Shown here piece after piece: positions 26,402 through 33,474 of a stretch of DNA of 55,580 bases. This stretch comes from Pseudomonas sp. 10-1B (GTDB lineage: Bacteria > Pseudomonadota > Gammaproteobacteria > Pseudomonadales > Pseudomonadaceae), in NCBI RefSeq assembly GCF_000935045.1, contig NZ_JYKS01000056.1:1-55580 (forward strand). Reading direction: 5' to 3'. The position numbers and the translations under genes are program-made. Under the pieces are notes generated by a model, which was not told where the DNA came from, ran no database searches, and worked only from the letters and a program-made list of their open reading frames with translations. Within the stretch, counting starts at the first letter, position 1. Every line of letters starts with the position of its first letter.

Positions 26402-26692
26402 ATGAACCGCCAATCCGTCAACCGCTCGCAGAACGCCGCACTGCCCTTGCGTCAGCTGCTGTCACTCGGCATGGCGCTGCTGCTGACCTTGGCCGCAGGC
26501 CTCTTCTATTACAGCTGGCAGACCGCACGCCTGACCGAGCAAGTGGCGGCGCAGACCGCCCTGTTGACCCAGATTCAGGCAACCCGTGCCAATACCCTGG
26601 TCAAGGCCGCTGACCCACTGCCGGGCGGCCAGGCCACTGCTTCACCGGCCACCCTGGAAAATGTCGTGCCCCAGGAGCGCTGGGTCTTCTGA
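26402..26692 (+). CDS. Small single-pass membrane protein, unknown function
   Basis: 96 aa. One transmembrane helix (about 19-42, [19 protein letters not shown]) follows a basic N-terminus, which places the C-terminal half outside the cytoplasm. The remainder is Ala/Gln/Thr-rich and partly helical. AGGAGGAG lies seven bases upstream of the ATG, so translation should be efficient. I do not recognise a family. It heads a three-gene unit with DUF1328 (40 bp later) and the Ivy-like gene, behind a sigma54-type promoter, suggesting an envelope-stress role. Confidence 0.75.
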
Positions 26693-26732
26693 CCTCAGGC
26701 CGGACCCATTCCGAAAAGAAAGGAGAACCACC

Positions 26733-26894
26733 ATGCTGAGTTGGGCTATCACTTTCCTCATCATCGCCATTGTCGCCGCCGTACTGGGCTTCGGTGGTAT
26801 CGCGGGCGCTGCCACGGGTATCGCGAAGATCCTGTTCATTGTCTTCCTGGTGCTGTTCGTAGCCTCCTTCTTCTTTGGACGTGGACGAGGTTGA
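26733..26894 (+). CDS. DUF1328 (YtjA-type) membrane peptide
   Basis: 53 aa with two hydrophobic helices separated by a Gly-rich turn ([15 protein letters not shown]), the defining pattern of DUF1328, and a basic GRGRG tail. AAAGGAGAA precedes the ATG at 26733; the frame extends upstream only as an overlap with the previous gene. Family members are stress-induced membrane peptides without known mechanism. The next gene begins two bases after its stop. Confidence 0.9.
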
Positions 26895-26896
26895 AG

Positions 26897-27367
26897 ATGA
26901 GCAGGAAGCTTTGTACAGCCCTGGCTGCCGCCCTGTTACTGGGTGGCAGTGCGGCGGCGATGGCGGCCAATGACGGCCAGGTCCGGGTCGACCAACTGCT
27001 TGGCTCGGACCCGGACTACCGGGAAACCTGGCAGGACACGATCAAAGGCGAGGAACGCCTGCCCGATTGGGTGGTCAATCTGACCGGTAGTGCCCAGCAG
27101 CAGATGTCTGCCGTTACCGAAGACGGTGACAAATACCTGGTCGGCCCGTTGTGCGAGGCCCAGGACAACTGCACCTACAAGCGCCTGATCGTGGCCTTCA
27201 GCTGGGACAAGGACGATGCCTACGGGATGCTCGTGGAGGTACCCGAAGGCTTGCCGAGCGACAAGTCGCCCACCCGTCATGCGCAGTACCGCTGGCTGGG
27301 TAAGCCGGACGATGGCATGAAGGCGATGCTGCAGGAGCAGCTCAAGCGTGACCCGAACTGGTACTGA
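26897..27367 (+). CDS. Ivy-like lysozyme inhibitor, periplasmic
   Basis: 156 aa with signal peptide (cleavage near AMAA-N). The 130-residue mature part resembles the inhibitor of vertebrate lysozyme family: PDYRETW near the N-terminus, a cysteine-bracketed loop CEAQDNC (in Ivy this loop plugs the lysozyme active site), and a strand FSWDKDDAYGMLVE. The loop differs from the CKPHDC form of E. coli Ivy, so potency or target may differ. It is the last gene of the sigma54-type operon. Such inhibitors protect against host lysozyme or control the cell's own lytic transglycosylases. Confidence 0.75.
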   Translation: MSRKLCTALAAALLLGGSAAAMAANDGQVRVDQLLGSDPDYRETWQDTIKGEERLPDWVVNLTGSAQQQMSAVTEDGDKYLVGPLCEAQDNCTYKRLIVAFSWDKDDAYGMLVEVPEGLPSDKSPTRHAQYRWLGKPDDGMKAMLQEQLKRDPNWY

Positions 27368-27860
27368 GCCTGCGCTGCCGGTATCGATGAAAGGTCATCC
27401 ACTGTCACGTAATAGAAGCTGAACCTTTCTATATTTCAGCCTTCTATGATGCGCCGCCCCGAGGAGGGGCAGCACATGACCAAGGGGCCGGGCTGTTCTG
27501 ATTGTTGCAGGATCGGAGTGGCCTAGGGGTACAGGGAGTGCCTCCAGCGTTGGGCCGGGTCAGGAAAGGCAAAATCGGAAGTATCAGGTCGGCGGTGTCA
27601 CAGGGATACCGAACCAGACCTGACTTCCGAGGCGCCATGTAGGAAACGTCTCTCACCTTGCGCGATTTCTCCCTCGGGACACATTTTGTCTCGACCGTAC
27701 ATCAATTTTTTTTCGACCCTCGCCGTGCTTGTACAAGTGACATTTCAGCCATTCGGATTGTCGAACAGGCCATCTTCCGCGTCCTTTTTACCCCGTCAAA
27801 TCTGCCGAAATATGGCGGTTTGGTCTTGTTCGGGATTCCGAACGTTATAAATCAAGCACT
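27368..27860. other. Structured 5' half of the ivy-gltP gap
   Basis: No convincing gene is present; ORFs on either strand here lack Shine-Dalgarno sites, family features and normal codon use. Two long imperfect hairpins can be drawn. One is 27412-27447 (ATAGAAG-CTGAA paired with TTCAG-c-CTTCTAT). The other is 27576-27629 (CGGAAG, TCAGGTC and CGGT paired with ACCG, GACCTGA and CTTCCG, 17 pairs in all). From about 27650 the base composition becomes more AT-rich than the flanks. Confidence 0.6.
27829..27842. promoter_or_regulatory. AauR box upstream of gltP
   Basis: TTCGGGATTCCGAA matches exactly the TTCGGNNNNCCGAA inverted repeat described for AauR, the NtrC-family regulator of acidic amino acid use in P. 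putida. It is centred about 90 bp upstream of the start predicted from the -24/-12 element at 27900. Confidence 0.8.
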
Positions 27861-27862
27861 TG
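27850..27862. promoter_or_regulatory. IHF consensus site upstream of gltP
   Basis: AATCAAGCACTTG is a full match to WATCAANNNNTTR and lies between the AauR box and the sigma54 element, the position needed for DNA bending. Confidence 0.65.
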
Positions 27863-27899
27863 CAAACCCTCCGTTTTGGCTTGAAACAGTATGCATAAA

Positions 27900-27915
27900 C
27901 GGCATGGGTCATGCT
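27900..27915 (+). promoter_or_regulatory. Sigma54-type (-24/-12) promoter of gltP
   Basis: CGGCATGGGTCATGCT keeps GG and GC ten bases apart plus GGCA and TGCW of the consensus. The start would be near 27926, giving a leader of about 187 nt before gltP. Confidence 0.6.
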
Positions 27916-28112
27916 GTTCAGGCATTAGCTTTCCCCCTTTGCCATCGCAATAGTTGCCGCCTTTTTCGCCGGCCAGAGCGTCCTGTCGCTCGCCTGCGGT
28001 GTCCTTACATGAAGTCGCCGGACGCAAGCTTGTACTGCTCGTGACCTAGCCAACGGCTCTGTTACGCGCTTTTCCGTCGGGTGCCATGACCACTAGAACA
28101 AAGGGTAAAGAC

Positions 28113-29441
28113 ATGAAGAAGGCAAAACTGAGCCTCGCCTGGCAGATCGTCATCGGTCTGGTCCTGGGTGTTGCAATCGGCGCGCTACTGAATCATTTCA
28201 GTGCAGAAAAGGCATGGTGGATCAGCAACGTCCTCCAACCCGCTGGTGACATCTTCATTCGCCTGATCAAGATGATCGTCGTCCCGATCGTGATTTCGTC
28301 GCTGATCGTGGGTATCGCCGGGGTTGGCGATGCGAAGAAACTGGGCAGCATTGGCCTGAAGACCATCATCTACTTCGAAGTGGTGACCACCATCGCCATC
28401 GTTGTCGGCTTGGTGCTGGCCAACCTGTTCCACCCGGGCGCCGGCATCGACATGAGCACCCTGGGTACCGTGGACATCTCCAAGTACCAGGCCACCGCGG
28501 CCGAAGTGCAGCATGAGCACGCGTTCATCGAAACCCTGCTCAACCTGATCCCATCGAACATCTTCGCAGCGCTGATGCGTGGCGAAATGCTGCCGATCAT
28601 CTTCTTCTCGGTAATGTTCGGCCTGGGCCTGTCGAGCCTGCAGGCAGAGCTGCGTGACCCGCTGGTGCGCACCTTCCAGGCTGTTTCGGAAACCATGTTC
28701 AAGGTCACCCACATGATCATGAACTACGCCCCGATCGGCGTATTCGCCCTGATCGCGGTGACCGTGGCCAACTTCGGATTCAGCTCGCTGCTGCCGCTGG
28801 CCAAGCTGGTGCTGCTGGTGTACTTCGCCATCGCCTTCTTCGCCTTCATGGTGCTGGGCCTGGTCGCCCGCGTGTTCGGCTTCTCGGTGATCAAGATCAT
28901 GCGCATCATGAAAGATGAGCTGATCCTGGCCTACTCCACCTCCAGCTCGGAAACCGTGCTGCCGCGTGTGATCGAGAAGATGGAGAAGTACGGTGCGCCG
29001 AAGTCGATCTGCTCGTTCGTGGTGCCGACTGGCTACTCCTTCAACCTCGACGGTTCGACCCTGTACCAGAGCATCGCGGCCATCTTCATTGCCCAGCTGT
29101 ACGGCATCGACCTGTCGTGGAGCCAGCAGTTGCTGCTGGTACTGACCCTGATGGTCACCTCCAAAGGTATCGCCGGCGTGCCGGGCGTGTCCTTCGTGGT
29201 TCTGCTGGCCACCTTGGGCAGCGTGGGTATCCCGCTGGAAGGCCTGGCCTTCATCGCCGGTGTCGACCGCATCATGGACATGGCCCGTACCGCGCTGAAT
29301 GTGGTTGGCAACGCCCTGGCAGCCCTGGTCATCGCCCGTTGGGAAGGCATGTACGACGCCGCCAAGGGCGAGAAGTACTACGCCTCGCTGATGGCCGGCA
29401 AGCAGGAAACCGCCATGGTTGGCGAAGCCGTCAAGCGCTGA
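28113..29441 (+). CDS. gltP: Glutamate/aspartate:proton symporter GltP
   Basis: 442 aa DAACS-family transporter, strongly similar along its length to E. coli GltP as recalled. The conserved YSTSSSETVLPR and NLDGSTLYQ segments (the substrate- and cation-binding HP1/TM7 region) and the HP2 VTSKGIAGVPG are intact. I prefer the ATG at 28113 (MKKAKLSLAWQ), which aligns with E. coli GltP and has AAGGG eight bases upstream, over the ATG 27 bp earlier. Regulation by AauR/RpoN is suggested by the leader. A perfect 16-bp-stem terminator follows. Confidence 0.93.
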   Translation: MKKAKLSLAWQIVIGLVLGVAIGALLNHFSAEKAWWISNVLQPAGDIFIRLIKMIVVPIVISSLIVGIAGVGDAKKLGSIGLKTIIYFEVVTTIAIVVGLVLANLFHPGAGIDMSTLGTVDISKYQATAAEVQHEHAFIETLLNLIPSNIFAALMRGEMLPIIFFSVMFGLGLSSLQAELRDPLVRTFQAVSETMFKVTHMIMNYAPIGVFALIAVTVANFGFSSLLPLAKLVLLVYFAIAFFAFMVLGLVARVFGFSVIKIMRIMKDELILAYSTSSSETVLPRVIEKMEKYGAPKSICSFVVPTGYSFNLDGSTLYQSIAAIFIAQLYGIDLSWSQQLLLVLTLMVTSKGIAGVPGVSFVVLLATLGSVGIPLEGLAFIAGVDRIMDMARTALNVVGNALAALVIARWEGMYDAAKGEKYYASLMAGKQETAMVGEAVKR

Positions 29442-29453
29442 GCCTGATGTGTG

Positions 29454-29487
29454 AACAAAAAGCCCCGACCTGTCGGGGCTTTTTGTT
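29454..29487 (+). terminator. Bidirectional-looking terminator after gltP
   Basis: AACAAAAAGCCCCGAC is followed after two bases by its exact reverse complement, ending in a T5 run. Confidence 0.92.
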
Positions 29488-29517
29488 GTCTGTGGGATCC
29501 TGGGGCCGCTTTGCGGC

Positions 29518-29603
29518 CCTTCGCGGGCACGCCCGCTCCCACAGGTTTGGCGCTGAGCTTTGGAAATGCGCGGTCCCTGTGGGAGCGGGCGTGCCCGCGA
29601 AGG
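29518..29603. repeat. Perfect 28-bp REP inverted repeat
   Basis: The arms at 29518-29545 and 29576-29603 (core GCGGGCACGCCCGCTCCCAC) are exact reverse complements with a 30-bp spacer. A GGGGCCGCTTTGCGGCCC hairpin adjoins on the left. With the gltP terminator it fills the 309-bp gap. Confidence 0.92.
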
Positions 29604-29750
29604 GCTGCAGAGCAGCCCCAGTAAAGTCTGCAGAAACCTTAACTGACTGGCTTAGGGTAAACCCCCACAGAGTCCTGTGCCAGGCGTGCAGTCTCCAGCC
29701 ATGCATCCCGATACGCTATCATTCGGGCATTTTTCAGGGGGAACACACGG

Positions 29751-30980
29751 ATGCTCAACGGCCTTTGGCTCGGCTTTTTCCTGGTGGCGGCGGTGTCCGC
29801 CCTGGCCCAATGGCTGGTAGGTGGTAACGCTGGCATCTTCGCCGCAATGGTCGAGAGCATCTTCGCCATGGCCAAGCTGTCGGTCGAGGTGATGGTGTTG
29901 CTGTTCGGCACACTGACCCTGTGGCTGGGCTTTCTCAAGATTGCCGAAAAAGCCGGCATCGTCGAGTGGCTGGCCAAGGTCCTGGGCCCGCTGTTCGCCC
30001 GCCTGATGCCGGAAGTACCGCCCGGTCACCCGGCCTTGGGCCTGATCACCATGAACTTCGCCGCCAACGGCCTGGGCCTGGACAACGCCGCCACGCCGAT
30101 TGGCCTGAAGGCCATGCGCGCGCTGCAGGAGCTGAACCCCAGCAGCATCACGGCGAGCAACGCGCAGATCCTGTTCCTGGTACTCAACGCCTCGTCACTG
30201 ACCCTGCTGCCGGTGACCATCTTCATGTACCGGGCCCAGCAAGGCGCGACGGACCCGACCATGGTGTTCCTGCCGATCCTGCTGGCCACCAGCGTCTCGA
30301 CCGTGGTCGGCCTGCTGTCGGTAGCGGTGATGCAGCGTTTGCGTGTGTGGGACCCGGTGGTGCTCGCCTACCTGATCCCCGGCGCCTTGCTGCTGGGTGG
30401 CTTCATGGCTTTCCTCGGCACCTTGTCGGCAGCCGCGCTGGCCAGCCTGTCGTCGATCCTGGGCAACCTCACGCTGTTTGGCGTGATCATCCTGTTCCTG
30501 GTGATCGGTGCCTTGAGGCGGGTGAAGGTGTATGAAGCTTTTGTCGAAGGTGCCAAGGAAGGCTTCGACGTGGCCAAGAGCCTGTTGCCCTACCTGGTGG
30601 CGATGCTGGTGGCGGTCGGTGTGCTGCGTGCTTCCGGCGCCCTGGAGCTGGCCCTGGATGGTATCCGCCATGCGGTGAACTGGATGGGCCTCGACACCCG
30701 CTTCGTCGAGGGCCTGCCCACCGCGCTGGTCAAGCCGTTCTCCGGCAGCGCGGCGCGGGCCATGCTGATCGAGACCATGCAGACCCATGGCGTGGACAGC
30801 TTCCCGGCGCTGGTGGCGGCGACCATTCAGGGCAGTACCGAAACCACCTTCTACGTGCTGGCGGTGTACTTTGGTGCGGTGGGTATCCAGCGTGTGCGCC
30901 ATGCAGTGGGTTGCGCACTGCTGGCCGAATTCTCAGGCGTAGTCGCGGCGATCTTCGTCTGCTACTGGTTCTTTGCTTGA
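29751..30980 (+). CDS. SpmA/SpmB-like fused nucleoside-recognition (Gate domain) membrane protein
   Basis: 409 aa, about ten hydrophobic segments. Two nucleoside-recognition/Gate domains lie in tandem: the first half resembles spore maturation protein A (MNFAANGLGLDNAATPIGLKA) and the second SpmB (VKPFSGSAARAM, IQGSTETTFYVLAVYFGAVG). It is an inner-membrane transporter-like protein; the substrate is not established in Pseudomonas. GGGGG precedes the ATG by about nine bases. It stands alone. Confidence 0.85.
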   Translation: MLNGLWLGFFLVAAVSALAQWLVGGNAGIFAAMVESIFAMAKLSVEVMVLLFGTLTLWLGFLKIAEKAGIVEWLAKVLGPLFARLMPEVPPGHPALGLITMNFAANGLGLDNAATPIGLKAMRALQELNPSSITASNAQILFLVLNASSLTLLPVTIFMYRAQQGATDPTMVFLPILLATSVSTVVGLLSVAVMQRLRVWDPVVLAYLIPGALLLGGFMAFLGTLSAAALASLSSILGNLTLFGVIILFLVIGALRRVKVYEAFVEGAKEGFDVAKSLLPYLVAMLVAVGVLRASGALELALDGIRHAVNWMGLDTRFVEGLPTALVKPFSGSAARAMLIETMQTHGVDSFPALVAATIQGSTETTFYVLAVYFGAVGIQRVRHAVGCALLAEFSGVVAAIFVCYWFFA

Positions 30981-30992
30981 TGCGGTCGCATT

Positions 30993-31108
30993 GTGAGAGC
31001 GGCCTTGTGTCGCGAAAGGGCCGCGAAGCGGTCCCAGCAATATTTGCATTAATGTTGAGACCCTGGGGCCGCGTTGCGGCCCTTTCGCGACACAAGGCCG
31101 CTCCCACA
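30993..31108. repeat. REP inverted pair ('GTGTCGCGAAA' subtype)
   Basis: GTGAGAGCGGCCTTGTGTCGCGAAAGGGCC and a near-exact inverse at 31078-31107 bracket a 50-bp centre with its own GGGCCGCG...CGCGTTGCGGCCC inverted halves. It is the same subtype as 21925-22042. Confidence 0.88.
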
Positions 31109-31126
31109 AGAAAAGCGGGCTGGGCT

Positions 31127-31744
31127 TTAGTGAGCGGTAGGTTTGCCAGCCTGGGCAATGGTCCAGCCCACCACCTGCCCTGTCAGCTGGTCGCAAGCCT
31201 GGCCGAAGCCGACAACCACCGCTGACACCTGCTTGTCCGCCAGCGGCTGACGGATCTCGAAGCGTTTACTGGCAAGAATGCGTTGAGTGCGGCCCTGCAC
31301 CAGCCGCGCGTCATAGCGAATCACCACCTCTACCGTCCCGTCCGTGCGGTACTCACTCTGAAACGCCTGCAGCTCGCCGACCAGCTCGTAGTCGGCCTGC
31401 AGGTTGCTGTCGTCGGCGCTCAGGCGCTGCACCTGGCCGTCACGCTGGAAACCGTCGAGCAGGCGGTTGCGCAGCAGCACCGGTACGGCATCGCTCCAGC
31501 GCGCACCCTTGTAGCTGCTGACCACGTCGCCGTGGGGAATCACGGCGATCCGTGGCCCGGCCAGCACTTCGCTGGCCAGCGGCTTGTTCAGGCGCAATGA
31601 CCAGTCCAGCGAAGGCGCGGTGCGGCTGGGCTGGTTTACCGGCAGGCGGTAGAGGTCGACGGGTTCGCTCTGCGGCAGGATCGAGCAGGCACTGGCCAGG
31701 CTCAGTGCGGCCGCCAAGGCCAGTAGGCGCAGCGACGGTTTCAT
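31127..31744 (-). CDS. ABC-type transport auxiliary lipoprotein (PqiC-like)
   Basis: 205 aa. The lipobox SASAC places the acylated Cys at residue 20. A COG3218-type domain follows (DLYRLP, then VAVIPHGDV-like strands). Such lipoproteins act with MCE proteins at the outer membrane to carry lipids between membranes. It overlaps the MCE gene by 4 bp and is last in the operon. No MlaC-like shuttle gene is present, so this system resembles the Pqi/Let type in its periplasmic parts. Confidence 0.85.
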   Translation of the reverse strand: MKPSLRLLALAAALSLASACSILPQSEPVDLYRLPVNQPSRTAPSLDWSLRLNKPLASEVLAGPRIAVIPHGDVVSSYKGARWSDAVPVLLRNRLLDGFQRDGQVQRLSADDSNLQADYELVGELQAFQSEYRTDGTVEVVIRYDARLVQGRTQRILASKRFEIRQPLADKQVSAVVVGFGQACDQLTGQVVGWTIAQAGKPTAH

Positions 31745-32679
31745 GGCTGGAACTCCTTGTTGTTGTCGCGGCCGAGCAGGTAGCCGCTGGGGTCGGCCTC
31801 CAGTTGCCGGGAAATGCCTTTGAGTGCGTTGAGGGTTTCGCGCAGCTCGCGAATGGCCGGGCTGAGCTGGTTCAGGCCCTGGGCACCGTCGCCGATAGCT
31901 TCGCGGTTGTCTTCGAGCAGGCGGTTGATAGTGGCGGCGCTGGTGGCCAGCGACTGCATGGCCTGCTCGGCGCTGCCGATCGCCTGTTTACCCTCGCTGC
32001 CCAGCAGGCCGTTGGCATTGCGCATCAGTGCCTGGGTTTCGGCCAGGGTGGCGCTGGCCTGCTTGCCCACCTGCACCAGTTGCTCGATGGCCTGGGCAAT
32101 GCTGCCGTGCTGGCCGGCGAAGGCGCCGGTGGTCTTGTCGAGGTTGGCCAGGGTGCTGCTGAGGTGGCCGATGTTGTCTTCGGAGAACATCTGGTTGGCG
32201 TTGTGCAGCAGCAGATTGATATTAGTCACCAGGTCGCTGCTGTCGTTGAGCAGGCGCGAGATTGGCGAGGGCGAGGCGACGATCACCGGCAGCTTGCCGT
32301 CCTTGCCCTTCAGCTCGGGGCTTTGTGGCGTGCCGCCACTGAGCTGGATGAACGAGTTGCCGGTGACGCCGGCCAGGGTCAGCTTGGCCTGGGTGTCTTC
32401 CTTCACCGGGGTGTCAGCGCTCAGGCGTACCCGTGCCAGTACCCGGCGTGGGTCTTTCGGGTCCAGGCGCAGGGTGGACACATCGCCCACCTTGATGCCG
32501 TTGTACTGCACCGGGCTGCCGCGGGACAGGCCGGAAACAGCCTCGTTGAACACCACTTCGTAGTCTTTGAAGGCGTCGTCGACACTGGATTTGGTCAGCC
32601 ACAGGCCGAACAGCATGGCGCCGCTCACCACCAGGACGGTGACCAGGCCGATAAGGACGTGATGGGCTCGGGTTTCCAT
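31741..32679 (-). CDS. MCE-domain (MlaD-type) lipid-transport protein
   Basis: 312 aa. One N-terminal transmembrane helix (about 8-28) and a single MCE domain (about 35-115, with SRGSPVQYNGIKVGDV) are followed by a long helical C-terminal tail (150-290) expected to form a hexameric periplasmic tunnel. It substitutes for MlaD in an ABC transporter with the permease and ATPase encoded just upstream. The 3-bp gap to the ATPase gene suggests coupling. Confidence 0.88.
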   Translation of the reverse strand: METRAHHVLIGLVTVLVVSGAMLFGLWLTKSSVDDAFKDYEVVFNEAVSGLSRGSPVQYNGIKVGDVSTLRLDPKDPRRVLARVRLSADTPVKEDTQAKLTLAGVTGNSFIQLSGGTPQSPELKGKDGKLPVIVASPSPISRLLNDSSDLVTNINLLLHNANQMFSEDNIGHLSSTLANLDKTTGAFAGQHGSIAQAIEQLVQVGKQASATLAETQALMRNANGLLGSEGKQAIGSAEQAMQSLATSAATINRLLEDNREAIGDGAQGLNQLSPAIRELRETLNALKGISRQLEADPSGYLLGRDNNKEFQP

Positions 32680-32682
32680 TGC

Positions 32683-33474
32683 TCAGCGCTCCTGTCCCGC
32701 ACGAGTGGCGGCCTGCTCGGCTGCGCGCCCGCGTGGGCCGTGAAAGTATTCTTGAATCCAGGCGTCGTTGGTTTGCTCGACTTCGGCCAGCGGGCCGGCC
32801 ACCAGGACCTTCTTCTGCGACAGCACGGCGATGCGGTCGGTAATGGTGTACAGGGTGTCGAGGTCGTGGGTGATGAGGAATACCGACAGGCCCAGGGCGT
32901 CACGCAGGGTCAGGATCAACTGGTCGAACGCGGCAGCGCCGATCGGGTCCAGGCCGGCGGTAGGTTCGTCGAGGAACAGGATGTCTGGGTCCAGTGCCAG
33001 GGCCCGGGCCAGTGCCGCGCGCTTGATCATGCCGCCCGACAACGAGGCCGGGTACTTGTCGGCGGCCGAGATCGGCAGCCCGGCCAGGGCCAGTTTCACG
33101 CCGGCCAGGTGCTCGGCATCGGCGCGGGACAGCCCAGCGTGCTCGATCAACGGCAACGCCACGTTCTCGGTGACGGTCAGCGACGAGAACAAAGCGCCCT
33201 TCTGGAACAGCACGCCGAAGCGCCGTTCCACCTGTGAGCGCTGTTCTTCGCGCAGGCCGGCCAGGTCCTGGCCGAATACCTTGATCTGCCCTTCGTTGGG
33301 CCGGCGCAGGCCGATGATGCTGCGCAACAGCACCGACTTGCCGCTGCCCGACCCGCCGACCACGGCGAGGATCTCGCCGCGGTACAGGTCCAGGTCGAGG
33401 TTTTCGTGCACGCTCTGGCGGCCGAAGCGGTTGCAGATACCACGGGCCTCGATCACGGCTTCCTGGTCACTCAC
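32683..33474 (-). CDS. MlaF-type ABC ATPase
   Basis: 263 aa. Walker A GGSGSGKS (40-47), Q-loop, signature LSGGM, Walker B ILFLDEPTAGLDP and H-loop ITHDLD are present. The LSGGM variant signature is typical of MlaF-like proteins. It overlaps the permease gene by 4 bp. It provides energy for lipid movement through the MCE complex. Confidence 0.9.
   Translation of the reverse strand: MSDQEAVIEARGICNRFGRQSVHENLDLDLYRGEILAVVGGSGSGKSVLLRSIIGLRRPNEGQIKVFGQDLAGLREEQRSQVERRFGVLFQKGALFSSLTVTENVALPLIEHAGLSRADAEHLAGVKLALAGLPISAADKYPASLSGGMIKRAALARALALDPDILFLDEPTAGLDPIGAAAFDQLILTLRDALGLSVFLITHDLDTLYTITDRIAVLSQKKVLVAGPLAEVEQTNDAWIQEYFHGPRGRAAEQAATRAGQER

Noticed and set aside
27658..28044. 128-codon frame upstream of gltP and smaller frames on the other strand
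   Set aside because: TTG start, no Shine-Dalgarno, no similarity or regular codon use, and it covers the AauR box, IHF site and sigma54 element.
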